NCBI GenBank assembly: GCA_021014945.1
Contig: MU266524.1
Span: 1-53,252, forward strand
Source of the DNA: Leucogyrophana mollusca
Lineage: Eukaryota > Basidiomycota > Agaricomycetes > Boletales
Length of the DNA stretch: 53,252 bases
Reading direction: 5' to 3'
Below the pieces are notes generated by a model that saw only the letters and a list, made by a program, of their open reading frames with translations, did not search any database and was not told where the DNA came from. The position numbers were made by a program, and so were the translations under genes. Shown piece after piece: positions 39,701-52,900 of this stretch (positions are counted from its first letter, which is position 1; every line of letters starts with the position of its first letter).

Positions 39701-42418
39701 GCCAGTCCGAAGAAGGCACCAGCATGTAGTATCTGTGGAATGGTAAGGGTTGGATGGAGTTTTCCCAGCATAAGCATACCGTTCGGCAAATTCCTCATAT
39801 GTCCACCGCGAAGGATAGCCAGCACAACTGATACGAATCGTTTCGAGAACACCGCAAGCTCGTAGCTGACCTAGGACCTGCTGGGGAGTGAACTCCCAAG
39901 GCTTCTTCGCTTCGTTCGGTTTTATACATCTGATGTAATGGACATTGGTGATGCTGAGCGTGTCCATTAGAGTGATGAGAGACGCCTTGAATATTGAGCC
40001 TTGCGTCGGTTTCCTGATTGATGCCCCTGGTCGCTTTGGGCCAGCAGATGCTGCGCTGACCAATGATGATCGCCCTGGATCAGGTATTATTGATGACCGC
40101 CGGGACCCACCACTGCCGGAGTCGGAGGGGGCGGGTGAACCGGGGTGGGAAGGCTCGACGGACTTGGTAGAGCCGAGAGCGGCATCGAGCACTTCCTTTA
40201 AGAAAGGATTCTTCGTGGTAGCAAGAAGAACCATATGCTCATCAGGAACAGTGTCTCTGTTCTTCTCCAGGAATCCGTCAACTTCGTAGGTCACGTCCAA
40301 GGCGTAATGGGCAATCGTGAAGGCCGAATTACCGAACCGGGGCTTTTTGAAGACGTTCTTGTTCACAGGTTTAAGTAGTTGTTGGTTGAGTTTTTGGAGG
40401 AAAGAGCCGTCGGTCCCGGCAGGCAGACGGGATTCCTCATCCAGAAGGGCGAGCACTCCCAACTTCCCCTCGATGACATCTATGCATGGCTGATTGTCAA
40501 AGAAGTCGATGAAAGTCCAGTTGATCTCCTCTTTCATGTATTCCTCTTGCTCGAGTTTGAAAACATGTGAGTTGAACTTTGAACCATGGCATAAGTTAGG
40601 ACGGTCAAGGAGAACGTTGTTGGACCACTCACCTCTTGCTGCAATTTTTCGTTGGCATAATTGATGCTAAATTGCTCGAAAGAGTTCTGTGTTTTTTGCT
40701 GTTGAGTAAAAAGTAAATAGAACAACGGTAAAACGTCACCTTCTGGAAGTGCTCAAATCCGTAAATGTCCAACACGCCAATGAACATCTCTGCCCGTTCC
40801 GCTGCGTCACCATTTTCGCCGGCCAAGCTCTCGTTGACGATGGCAACCAGCCATTCGAACAAGCACGCATACACAAATTTCGCCACGCTATCCCTTACAA
40901 CCGTTGCTTGAGCAGCATTAAGAGACGTTACGATTTTCTCCGAACGAGTTACAATTTGTTTTTTGACGGTCCATTTCTTGAACTCCGTGAGGTTGACGCC
41001 CAAGAACCGTGTAGCAAGAAGCAACGCGGGATCGTCTTCATCTATGGAGGAATCCGACCGCGTCTGCGTGATCTTGACGTTGCCTAGGTGGAGCAATGCG
41101 GAGAGGAGGCGAAAAACGGCCCATTGTTTTTCGACACTAATCCCGACGGTCGACAATGCCTGCTGAGTGGCCCGAAACTCCTCCGAATCGTCGACCCCGG
41201 CAATAGGCGTCGAAGTGGGTCCACCCTGTTTCAGGTAGTGAAACTTGGTGATGTCAGTGTCTAGACCGAGGTCTTTGCGTTCCTTCAAGGGAGCGCCTGC
41301 GCACAGTTGGTAGAAAATGTGGTAGTTACGCTCAGTCGTCGGTTGAAAGACGATGCGCGACCGTTCGAGCAAATACGTTCGTATTCGGGCACCGACAATT
41401 TCTTGCCTCCCATCGAAAAGAATCTGTGTCTCAATCAGTCATTCTTGCTCCATAATCCATAAGACGGGACAAAGACAGACTTGGATATACTTTCCAAACC
41501 GAGAGGAATTGTCGTTACGAGTTGTCTTTGCGTTACCGAAAGCTTCCAGAATGGGATTGGTGGCCAAGATCTGTCGCTCAATCTCACTGGATTCGTCAAG
41601 AGAAAACTTCGTCTTTGACTTCGCTTCGGAGCCAGGAGGATTAACAGAGGCAATGTAACGCATGATGAATTTGGCCTGTAACGAGATCGGTCACTGCTAG
41701 CGAACGCAGGGCGATGAGCTCACTGATTCAGTTTTACCTGCACCACTATGTACATGTTCAGTGCGTGTACAAAGGATACATCACAGATATCTTACCTTTC
41801 TCCAGACACAATGATAGTCTGACCCATACCCTCTTTCCCCATTGCAGTGTATGCATCTTCTGCGATCGCGAATAAGTGAGGCTCTAATTCACCCCGTTTC
41901 CGACCGGAATAGGCTTGTATGATCTCAGGCCCATAGAGAGTAACGCGTTGGAAGGGGTTGACAGCGATAAGCACGATACCACTATAAGTATATATGCTAT
42001 GCTGCGCGTAGCGGTTGCGGATGGTGTGGAGCACTAAGACCCAAATTCATTGCACGGAAATCGAGCTGGGGAGGGGGTTGACATACCTGAAGGCTCGTTA
42101 AGGTGCGAGAGCGTGGCTAAATCGTCTGCGGTTTCTAACAATGGGGGGTTTCGCAATGGAGGCAAGCCTTCCTTCCCGTCTTTGATAGCCTGGGCGGTGG
42201 TGCTTATAGCGATTTCCTAGATACATCACAATGACAGACCTCAATAACTGGGCGTCCCGCATGCCATTGGGACGTACCTTTCCGCGCTCATCTATAAACA
42301 CCAGTTTTATCGCATTGTCAGGGCCCTTGGTGACGGAAGTGACTTCAGCGGACAACCAGGCCTGCTCCTTGTCCTCAAACCAGACTCTAGTCCCTTTGCT
42401 GTATATATTTTCGGCCAT
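36787..42418 (-). CDS. MYO2: class V myosin heavy chain (Myo2-type)
   Basis: Actin motor that carries vesicles and organelles. Starts [19 protein letters not shown] (SH3-like). The P-loop [10 protein letters not shown] is split by introns near 41735-41800. Further motor motifs: [12 protein letters not shown] (switch I), [10 protein letters not shown] (switch II), YIRCIKPNE, and an SH1-like region [15 protein letters not shown] lever arm of IQ repeats follows ([13 protein letters not shown] and similar, about 39050-39480), then a long coiled coil (38500-38990) and a DIL cargo domain (about 36800-37900). It ends [18 protein letters not shown]. The loop near 40030-40170 is expanded and rich in Ser/Pro/Gly with an RRSS site. 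About 1,600 residues. Upstream Met codons exist, but 42418 gives the typical start. Confidence 0.97.
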
Positions 42419-42734
42419 TGGCCAGTCGTTATCGTACTCGTGAGGTTGGGTTGACCGTGCCCTGTGCAGTGTGCGCTGCAACGCGCTCTTGATGCAACCT
42501 CAATTTTGACACACCTGTTGGCGTGATCTTGTGACAGGTCTCTGTGACGCGTCACAGTTATACCATAGGAGACCAAACGTCCCACTACCTGGTCCCTCGG
42601 ACCCACGCTTGGTAGAGCAGTGGCCACTCCACTGACTCTCAGGCTTGACGTCCTTAATTTATCAATTTTATGGAACTTGGAGCTTGGATCTCGAGTTGTT
42701 TCGCCTCTACGTCTCCCAAGGTGCAATTATTGTG
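42419..42734. promoter_or_regulatory. divergent promoter, myosin V / BRE4-like gene
   Basis: About 316 bp between divergent starts. It contains a 16-bp perfect palindrome, CTGTGACGCGTCACAG, at 42542-42557, with an ACGCGT core and TGACG/CGTCA arms. A related half (TTGTGACAGG) lies just upstream at about 42529-42538. Confidence 0.6.
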
Positions 42735-45700
42735 ATGTGTAATGCGTTTTTAAGCTTTTGTTCCACCCATATCTCCCGACGCGCCTTCGCGCGAATACTC
42801 TCGACATTTCTTTGCGCTCTTTTTGTTGTCATTCGTCCGGTTTCTTATCGAGGGGGCCCTTCTGCCTTCCTTGTACTCAGTTTGAAGGAACTGGTTTTCT
42901 CCGTTCAAGAAGACCTTGCGCAGCAAATTGAAGTCACGGTCCTCAACATCACTGGTGCTTTGCTAGGCATTAGTGTGTCCACTCTCGCCAAATTCCTTGC
43001 GACAATACCACAAGAGGGCTCACCGATATCGCGATCCATACCCGCTGTATTCCTCGTGGTCGTCAGCTTTTTCGGTGAGTAGTAACCTTTTTTGCCACAT
43101 TGAAACTGACGATTCCGCTATCATCTCAAAGCTGGCTGGGTCAAAAGCCGCCTTCCGCGACTTCATCTGTCTGCGCGGATATCATGTTTCATTTCGATTT
43201 GGATGCTTACTGCTAATATTGGAACGAGTTCTGTACGTCATGCCCTCTTGTTATCTCAGCCATATTTCCTGAGGCAGCCCTTCAGAGTGTTTTGCCGGAT
43301 GCAGGGGACTACCTGTGGATAACTTTCATTGCAGCCATCGTTTGTCTCTTCTCCAGCGTACTTATTCTGCATTGGTCGTCTACTCACCTCGTAGAAGGAG
43401 TTGCAGCCACGCTTATGGACCTTCATCGGTGCCTTTCTTTGTGTACAGAAGGCACATTTGGGTCCATCTCACCATCTCGTCTCGCTGACCTGAAGGGCAT
43501 ACATGTAAATCTCGTTCACCAATCGGTCACCTTGAATGAGAAGTATTCTCAAGCAGCATTTGAGTTTCGTATCGGAAGAGTTGGCGGTGAGCGATCTTCT
43601 GGCTAGATGTGTTTCATCATACTGATCTGAACAGTCAAATACTTGAAGCCTCTGATAGGGATAATCGAGCATCTAAGGCGCGAACTATCTTGGGGAATGT
43701 CTTCTCCTGGCACTACCTGGGATGCAACGCACAAGGCCACACCTCCCGTCACTTCGACATTCGAAACCTCGGCACTCGAGCTGAGCAAGGTTATTCTGTC
43801 GTCATTCGAAGCCGTCGAAGCCCTGATCACCGCTGCTTTCTCCCATACTGGCCTTCGTCGACGTTCCCTTCGTGCGGAGAGAGATGCCGTTGTGGCAGCA
43901 GCGATACAATTGAACCTCGCATGGTGCTTTGCCCAGGATGAGCTGCGCAAGGTAATTCGATCCGCAAACGAAGACAACAGGTCGCGAATGGGCTCCCGCA
44001 TATCCCAAGAGCTTCGTCATCGATGTCTATTTACAACGTCGCTGCTACAGGTACATGAACTATCGTTGATCTGTTTGATAGTTCATCGCTAATTGAGTGA
44101 GACAGATGGCATATGACACTAGCCATATCCTGCAGGTTGCTCAAAAGATTGCAGCACATCACGAAGCATCTCCACTCCGGGTATGGCATCCGCGATTATC
44201 TCTCCACTGGCTAGGTATTGCCCCGAGGGCTTTCTTAACGGAAGAGTATGGTGCCCAGATCGGCCAGGATGATATAGAGCCTGACACTACACTGTCTGCC
44301 GACGAGGTTCAACAAGGTATTGCATCTTTTGATGAGCACGCAGAAAAGGTCGAGATCAGCAGAACCTCTTATTTCCCCGATGTGAAGGTAGCATCCCCGT
44401 ATAGCTACAAGCCTTTTTCGCTGTTTTCCGTCCGCAGACTATTCCCGCCTCCCCCACGCTTGTGGAATCACCCCCGAATGCTTCGGGTACGACTTGTCAT
44501 GTCAAAGATTGTTAGAGACGCGCAACATTCAAGCCACCTACGACACGCACTAAAGAATGCTGCTGGCGTTGCAGTTTTGAGCTTTCCAGCTTTTCTTCCT
44601 GTAACATCGTCAGGTATGTCACCATCCCCCAAACCACAGCCAACCGCGTCGACAATCACTAAATAGGTTCCCGCTGGTTCGCGAGTGTTCATGGCCAATG
44701 GATGATCATCAGTTATGTGTGGGTTCTGGAGACTAATACGGGGGCGACCTGGCGAGTCGGGTACTTGCGGCTTGTAAGGCTCAACTCCAAGCAAGATAAC
44801 CATATGCTGATGGCTCACCCAGTCCGGAACTGTGCTTGGGGCTATCTATGCGGGCATTGTATGTGGCTACTGGGTTCTTCATACCTCTCTCGCTAATTTC
44901 CCTTATTAAAGACATGGGTCATATGTCACAGAAATCCATATGGAATCGTGGTGATGGTGACTGTAAGTTGGAGACGCCCTACTCTGTGATCGCCCACACA
45001 TATACACCAACAGTTGTTCGATGTGCTTGCCACCTGGCTGATCATAAGGAGCAACATGCCCTCTCTTGGAGTTGTCGCGTAAGTGTGATTCCCACCGCAT
45101 CCTTCAAGTTGGCCCTGACTGTTTTGAAGATCTGTCACCCTCCCACCAGTTATCTTAGCTCAGTATGTCAACCCAGACCCGACCGTTTCCACGCTAAGTA
45201 CATTGCTTTGGCCGGGAGGAAGGGAAGTGTCACTAACATACCACAGGGCTTGCCGTGTTACGAGGCTTGATGATAGGGTTGGGCATCATTGCAGCTTTGA
45301 CCATGAATAGCCTTGTTTTCCCCCGACACAGTCGAGTACGTTGTACAGGCTGTTGGTGATTCACTGGCTGATACATAACAGGTTTTATTCTTGAATCACA
45401 CCAGCCGTACTCTCGGCGTCTTGGGCCACCTCTATCTGCTACTCACGCGGTGCGTCATAGGAATAAGGCAAATCGAGTCTGTTCTGAGTATTATCCCAGT
45501 GGCATGTTCCACGAGCTCTCAAACTTTACTCCCTACGACAAGCAGAGGGCACTGAAACTTGAGCTGCAGATTCGCAATGCTCTTCACCGGTTGGCCTCAT
45601 TGCTTGTGACTATGAACGACGAACTCAGTTTAGTGCCGGTAAGAATCCTGAGCGCTGTTTCTAGGACCCTGTTAATGACACGCGCTTGCAGAAGCCGATG

Positions 45701-46241
45701 CGGCATTATCGCCAAGTGGTACAGAAGTTGCAGAAGATTCTCGATTTAATGACTGGGCTAAGGAAAATCAGGGAGAACATACCTCGCAAAGAAACAGTGA
45801 CGCCTGTACTGAAAGAGAGGCGCGAATTTGTGAGCGTTCTCGCAAATACTCAACCTCATTTATTGATGGTAAATAAACTAGGTGTCATGCGTTTGCCTAT
45901 CCCTGTTCGCTAGTGAGCATGTGTTCAGAGCTCGCCAACCTCTCCCCCAGTTTCTTCCATCGTCAAGGCAGGCGCTAGAGATCCTAGTTGCACAAGTAGA
46001 GGAGCGCATCCGGATTGCCATAGAGGACGACAAGTCGTTCGCGGGCTTATCTTTGGTCTACTCTCTTGCGGAAAGAGAAGTGATGAAGGACATGGTGGAC
46101 ACCCTAGAGAGTCTTTTGGAGCTATGTCGGCAATTGTTTGGTACCTCAGCGTGGCTGACGCATGCATGGCCGCGTATAAGCAACGACGAAGGTCCGGGGA
46201 CGCCTGGCGACACCTGGTATAGTACAGTGGGCAGAATATAG
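42735..46241 (+). CDS. multi-pass membrane protein, brefeldin A sensitivity (BRE4/DUF2421) family
   Basis: Large membrane protein of the fungal family related to aromatic acid exporters and yeast Bre4. The N-terminal bundle has hydrophobic segments (ILSTFLCALFVVIRPVS, FLVVVSFF, WITFIAAIVCLFSSVLILHW). A long soluble part follows, with RHALKNAAGVAVLSFPAFLP and WMIISYVWVLETNTGATWRV, typical of the FUSC-like core. The C-terminal DUF2421-type domain contains MFHELSNFTPYDKQRALKLELQ and FAGLSLVYSLAEREVMKDM, and ends DTWYSTVGRI. About ten introns. The start is uncertain: the ATG at 42735 is the first in frame before the membrane bundle. Physiological role is not known beyond brefeldin A sensitivity in yeast. 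Shares a promoter with myosin V. Confidence 0.85.
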
Positions 46242-48973
46242 ACTTTACCCGCGCGTTTTAATGATAGATTTTGACTTGGGCACGACGATAGCTTACATTA
46301 TGTAAATACTGCCCGACACACATAGATGCAGCACACTTAGATGTACATTCTGGCGCCTTTTTGCCGGGCTGCAGGTACCTGGGTTGAGGCCTTTTGAGGA
46401 GCTGCTCTGCGTCAATGATAACGGGCCGGGACTTAGTGGCACTCACGTGTGGGACGCGTTGTTTGTTCTGAACAAACAAAGGCCGTTGGATTTTAAGGCC
46501 ACCGATTTTCTGCATCTTTCCTGCATGGTGCTCATCGACTGCCAATATCCCGAAGCCGTGCCTTTCCAATCACCTTCGTCGTTCCAGGTGTCCATCCGAC
46601 CCATTATGCTTTCATTCCACCGTTAATCTCGTCGCCGCTTCCAGCCAAAAAAATCCATTCCCATCCGGAATGATATCTAACCCTAAGTAACTAAAGGCTA
46701 CGGGGTGACTCACCTTCAACTTGAGCGGGTCACGAGCAGCGCGAGCGGCACTGCTTCTTTGGACTTGTTACTGCTCTGCAGGCATCGTTTCCAGTGAATT
46801 TGGTCAGACTTTGCGCATACCGCATCCAACTCCTGTTTTTGCCACCCACCTCACATCTGCGATGATATCTTCTTCACACTCTTTATCGCCTCTTCGGAAC
46901 GTGCCTGTAATTGACGGATCATCCCTCGTCAACCTACGAACAAATCCTCGCTTGTATTGCCTAGGGACCCCTTTTGTTTGTGCAGCGAAGAGCACCCTCT
47001 CGCCTTTGGGCGGAGGTATGCGTTTTACGCACCTCGTTGCTCACAAGCTAGCAAGGGAAGGCAGAACCGGAAAGGCGAAGGGTTCATGGTGGCAGGTTGA
47101 TGTCTCCCATACCGCGGGCACTAGAGAGGCGTCGTGGGCTTTGTCATATAGTTTCAAGAAGATGGAGCTGAACACGCACAGGTTGGCAACGGACAGGTGT
47201 CTTTGGTGGTCTGCGGCCTGGGTCACGCACAGAACTCTTCTGAGATCCACCTCCCCCAGCGTCGCTCTCACAGACTGACTCCTCGACACGGACTCTGCCT
47301 TGCAACTTGCAGTCACATAGCTTACCGTGACCTGCTGCTCTTCGGAGCATACCAAGTTCACGCACATGATCCCTGTGGCCTGGGTCTTTGACTCCCTCCT
47401 CGAGCTACGGGTAATTTCCTTCGGGAAATAGCCTATTTCTCGGTCTCGGCGAATTTTCAGCATTGTTTTGCACGCCGTGGGCAGTGTCGGATCCCTGGCG
47501 CCTCATAATGAGGACGCGAAGGTCTCCATCTCAGCCCAGAAACGTCGGCGCGCGTTGCAAAATCTGCATGGCTTCGTGGTGACTTGTGACGCGGATTCGC
47601 GGAATGGGGTGCATTTGGTCCGCGGATTGTCGGTACGAACAGGAAAGCGTGGTCTAGGGATTGTCCGGTTTGACTTCGTGAGCACCCATTTTCTCACTTG
47701 CTAACCGCAGAACCGCTCGCCCTCCCCCACATTGCGCTAATTTTGGAAGGCTACCGAAGAATATTGCTGCGTGCTATCAGCTCGGTCTCATGCATTGTTC
47801 CGCACTCGAAAACCCTACCCGCACATGGTCGGCTGAAGCGACGTCGTGTGTACTGGTAGCGCACAGAAGTCGTGCGCTTTTTTCTCCCGCTCCAGGTGAT
47901 TGATCGCGAAGACTGTTTTGTTGAATGCAGTAGTGCCTTCTCTTTTGCTCTTCTTGGCACCGACTGGCTTCTCGGTCATTCCGGCCCACAACATCTCGTT
48001 GGAGCATCTGATGATTCTCCTGCGGCCTCAACTACTGATGCTCTCCGTCCGCTCGTCGTCTTCAATTAGAGGTTACTTGCGGGTGCTGGGGCTCTTCGTT
48101 CGCCATCTGAACTTATCACCTCGAAGGGTGGTAACAGAGATTCGTTCTCGAGACAAGATGCGATTGAATTGCTTTGGGAGACGCGTGGAACTTTCAAAGT
48201 TGCATGATCACACACAGGACGGGACCCTTGGGCGACGAGGTCGTTGTGGATGAAGTACTCCACCATCGGATGTTGGACCGGGTGTACTTCGGTCGGTTGC
48301 ACATAGACCAAGACAGAAAAGGGGCGACGAATGTGTTCCGAAACACGAGCGTGTTACTCGGTTCGAGGACTTCATAGCAACGATTGGCTGTTTGGTGCCT
48401 CCAGTGGATGCCTTCATGTTCACGTACCGGCGAAATGGGTGATAGGTGCAGGAACTATGTGTAAACGGATGTCTCAGTTGTACCAACGACGAGGACGTTC
48501 TAGTGGGACGATGGCCGAGCCAATACGCGTATGCCGCCTCTGCTGCGCAGTCCGCAGGAGAGGATTGATTCTGTCGGGTGGGGGAAGGATGGTCACTTCG
48601 AGAGTGGGCGAGCTGTCCCACAACGGACGCTGCGGTTTTTGCCGTGACGCAGGACGATTGGCGATGGCGATGACACGCCCATGACCCATGTGTTCCGACA
48701 ATTTTTTGAACTACATCGTCCTCGAGACGGTCTTTTATTCTATCCACTCCGCATTGTAGATTTGGTCCTCCGACGCATGTATACTGATTTGCGCAGGTTA
48801 ACGTCGCTGTCCAGATCGTAGGCTTGGCCACGGTAACATGTTATGTTGTTGATAAGTTGATGCTCTAGTGATACATGCTAATGCTAAACCGCTAGTAATA
48901 CTAATATGCGTCCTCACTGGTTGCGGACTCCTGCTGCTGGCCACCTCATAAACATCATGTCTGCTGTTACATA
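46242..48973. other. gene-poor 2.7-kb stretch with unassigned open frames
   Basis: I find no gene I can support. Open frames occur on both strands (plus: 46721-47278, 47468-47704, 48174-48377; minus: 46258-46569, 46804-46995, 48474-48701), but none shows a known domain, signal peptide or membrane segment. The frame at 48174-48377 has a plausible stretch (GDEVVVDEVLHHRMLDRVYF) and could be one exon. The region may hold a fast-evolving multi-exon gene, a decayed gene or non-coding RNA. Confidence 0.5.
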
Positions 48974-49580
48974 TTAAATCCCACATGAGTACTGATCTTC
49001 GTCGCCGGATTCGTCCCCCCCCATTCCCCTCGCAGGAGTAGGTGGTGTAACCATCATATGCATGATCGGGAAGTCTTGCCTGGACAAGTGTCCAACAACG
49101 GCAGGACATGACGGGGACACAGCAAATAACATCGAATCCTCGAAGCTGGATCGTTTGAGGTTGTATCGTCGGTGGCGGACGGGTTGGCGGCGGTCTCTGT
49201 GTGCTTTCGAGCGTAAGGAGACCAATGCTGAGACTGCGAGTACCATGGCGACGAACATGGCTATGAAAGCCAGAGTGATGATGGTGGCTATATCAATGTA
49301 TCAGCTCCAGGAAAACGACACCTGGGTTGGTAACTTTACTGGTGTCGAAGGAAAGCATTGGGATAGAGAAGAGCCTCTGAGCGGCTTGATCAGGAACCGA
49401 TGATTGCGGAGCTTGAGAGAAAACAGTACAGCTGAACAAAAAAAAGTGGATACCTACTACTACCAGGAGGCTGACGATGATCGAACCCGCCAGCATTATA
49501 TGTGGTGCAGTCACTGCAGTGCAATCTGTTCCTCGGTGCGATGCACCCGTGAACAGAAAGCTCCAAGCCTTCAGTTTCAT
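48974..49580 (-). CDS. small two-TM hypothetical membrane protein
   Basis: Starts MKLKAWSFLFTG (ATG complement at 49578-49580). Two hydrophobic segments follow: MLAGSIIVSLLVV (about 49450-49490), and TIITLAFIAMFVAMVLAVSA with LVSL after it (about 49230-49285). A basic loop (RSKAHRDRRQPVRHRRYNLK) and an acidic C-terminus GMGGDESGDEDQYSCGI complete it. The second exon joins across a 52-nt intron (donor GTAAAG, acceptor ATATAG near 49290). An 87-nt intron after the first hydrophobic segment is possible but not needed, since the frame is open through it and would lengthen the first TM helix. About 150-180 residues. I recognise no family; the positive-inside rule puts the tail in the cytosol. Confidence 0.55.
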
Positions 49581-49915
49581 TTCTTTTGGGACTTGGTTGA
49601 TGATGGTGGAAGATGCGAGAATCTGAACATATCCTTGTTGATTTACAATACTTACTAAGTGGTGGCTCTTCAGAGCTTCAGCTTCAAGTTCGACGCGCTG
49701 CCATGCTCCAGTCGCGCATGACCAGTGACTGTTGACTTTGCAGGTATTTGTTCCCTAACTAAACTGGGAAGTAGCTGTTGCAGCCCTTACCACGAACAAT
49801 TCACGGACGGCTTGAGCTTATGTACTGATACTCTTGACTCTCATACAGATTCGCCGCTTACCAGTGAACGGAGCTGGGGTGACCCTGGGATATTATATTT
49901 CTTCTAGTCGTTGCG
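49581..49915. promoter_or_regulatory. divergent promoter, small TM protein / formin
   Basis: 335 bp between the divergent starts. No distinctive element recognised. Confidence 0.4.
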
Positions 49916-52900
49916 ATGGAGACATTTTTTGGGCGGAAGAAAGCACGGCCTCGTCAGTTTTCAGCGTCGGGTCAGGACCTTTCAGATCATTCCGTGCCCT
50001 ACGACAAGCTGGGGCCACCTTCTCGCCCTCCAATGCCAGTCGGGACTGTATCCCAAGGTCTTCGCGGGACGCCTTCAGCATCCTCCATCTCGGCGCCGCT
50101 AACGAATCCTACACTCACATCCTATGGTACCGACTTGAATTTCAATGCAATACAACGCAGCAAAGCAGAGAGAGAGCGGTTGAACGCCGTAGGTATCGGA
50201 ACACCACGGCCAGATTCATCGGTCAGCACTGCAGACTCGTCCACTCTTTATAATGAATCCGTTGCGTCCGTCATGGGGAAACGGCCCAAAACGCCGACCT
50301 CTTCTCGTCAGAAACTCAGGAGAAGCGAAGCCTCAGGTTCTTCTGGGCGGAGTCCTAGCGGCGACTTTGGGTCCATTCCGATGCCCAGCTCTCCCAGTGT
50401 CGCCAGTGCCGTACTACGCCCCGCCTCCGGTATGACGGCCTTTTCAGATGGTGGCCGTGGCTCACGACACTCGAATGCTCCAGCCGCTGCAGAATCACAT
50501 TCCAGCCATCTATCCTACCATCTTTTCAAGCATGGAAACCAAGAAGAGAACGCCAAGTTTCACTTCCCTCGTCCGGAGAAGGAAGAGGATATCCAAGCTC
50601 TGTTCGAGCATCTCTCACACACGCGAGATTTCCCTCCCATGCCAGACATGTCTATTGATCAAAAATGGGCTCTAGTCTATGGCGCTGAACAGCTCCGGTT
50701 TCAGGAGGAAAAAGGTCGGGAGGAACAAGTGCGGAAACAGGGGGAGTCAGGGCTCGCGGCCCCCATCGGCGAGGGAACGCCGGAGTGGTACATAAGGAAG
50801 TTTCTTGACAGAACTATTACCCACAAGCAAGCGTCGAGCGTCTGGGTGTCATTAAAAAGCCATGAAACAAGGTGTGTTGCGTGTCTTGGGGGTGGCTCAG
50901 GATTAACCCGCTTTATGGGCTGCTTAGCTGGCTAGAAAATTTCCTTGAGCTCCACGGGACTTCCGTGCTAGCGAGTGCGCTTTTGCACATAAGTCGCAAA
51001 GGTTCAAAGAGGTAACACACGCTATTAGAGAGCCTCGGTTACTTAAACTGACCCTGTTTCAGGCTTACCACCGACATACTTTTGGAAAACGAGATCGCCA
51101 AATGTCTAAAGGTCATCTTCAATAATACAGTGAGTTGTTCCTGCTGTATTGGTTTTGATGGCTTATGTTGCCCTGACTAGTCAAGAGTTCGCGAGGCCCT
51201 GAAACATAGCGGGATCGTTACACAAATAGTCTCCTCCCTCAATGCGCCCCATTTATCCACTAGGAAGGGGATCTTGGAAGTGCTTTTGAGTATCATATAC
51301 TGCAGCAAGGACTCACTGAAAATCGTATTGCAAGCTTTTGAAGCTCTAAGCGCTGCTAACAGCGATCCTCCGAGTGGCGAACCTGGAGGATGTTATGACT
51401 TTTGGTTCAAGTCTTTCGAGATCGCGCTCTTAGGCAGGGGCAAGATGGGCAGCCTCGTCGGCGCAAGCGATGAGGTCAAGAAAGCCAGCGGGAACGACAG
51501 TTCACTTCTCGAATATGCTGTATGTTTCCGATTTCCAGCTACTGCCTCCAATACTCACGGTGTCGCCTTACATTAGCTTACGAATATGTTCGTCATCGTC
51601 CGAATAATAGATGCTATCGAAGACCTGGAAGTCCGTCTTCACCACCGTGCAATGATGGAAGCGTCTGGCCTCCAGCGCATCGTGACTCTCTGTCGCGAAT
51701 TCGCAGTTCCGCCCATGGAAAAGCAGCTAGACGATCTTCGAGACATGCTTGAGGAGGATGAACAGAAGTTGAGGGAACGTTTCACCCAAGAGGCTCTTCG
51801 AGACATGGGTAACGCCGAAGATGTATGGAAAGCACTTTGCCTCCGAACCGACAACTCTTGCGCGAAGGACTACTTTTTGTCCATGCTGCAGCATCTACTC
51901 CTCATACGAGCAGAAGGCCCAGAGATGGTGAAATACTATCAACTTCTCGATTCTATCGTCACGGACGTGGTCATGGACAACAAGCTTGCTGGTGCTGAGC
52001 AACGGCTTGGTAACTCGGTACAACGTTTAATCGGGCAATTAAACGAAGCCGAGCGATATCAATCTGTCGTAGATGAGGCTGCTGAAGCCCGTGCTCAGGC
52101 GTTGCGCCTCAAGCTCGAGAAGGACGCGCTCGAGGAAGAGGTCGGCCAAGGATATGGAGGTCTCGTCGGTCAACTCAAAAACAAGGTCGTCCATCTGGAG
52201 CAGAAGCTTGGCGTTGCACGCGAAACGACATCGCGTCTTCAAGGTCAACTGGAATCGCAGAAAGCTGGGTATGAAGAACAGATCGCCCAACTAGAGGCCC
52301 AGATAATGGAGCTATTCAGAATGCTCAAGGAGGTCGGCAAAGGGGTCGAAAGGATTATCGAGTCGAACTCCGGTTCTATGGATCGCAGAACCTTGATAGA
52401 GACCCTGAACAAGCACCTGGAGCGAACAAAGACCATTAATATCCTTGAAGGCACTAACCGCCGGAAGAAGGGTAAAGGGCACGAGGGCGAGGATGGAGAG
52501 TCGGAGGTATCGGAAGACGACTCTAGGGATATAACACCTCGCAAGTCCAATCTCAAACGCGGGGTTAACTTGCCGCATCCGGGGGCACCCAAGTCTTCAA
52601 AATTGATGAGAATGTCAGAGGTACAATCCGGCCGCGCTTCTCAATTCATGGATGCGGAGGCTGCCGATGAGCAAGAACAAATGCACCAGCAGCTTGTTGC
52701 CGGTGTTAAGATAGTAAGCGTCTCCATTTTTACACCTATCTCTTTTTAATTATCATCGCCCGTAGCTATCTCCTCAAGATGGCCCGATGGCGAGTCCCAG
52801 AAGTATCAGGGGCTCTCCTAGACGCACCAATCGTCATATTCCCGGGGAAGATGCACCATCGCTGCCACGTTCTTTAAGATCCAATAACCTGCTTGCGCCG

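Noticed and set aside
46677..46686. Telomere-like CTAACCCTAA
   Set aside because: Only one and a half repeat units, in the middle of ordinary sequence with genes on both sides; likely chance.
48208..48831. 207-codon minus-strand open frame
   Set aside because: No domain, membrane segment or plausible conserved block; an overlapping plus-strand frame is equally open, so coding status cannot be supported.
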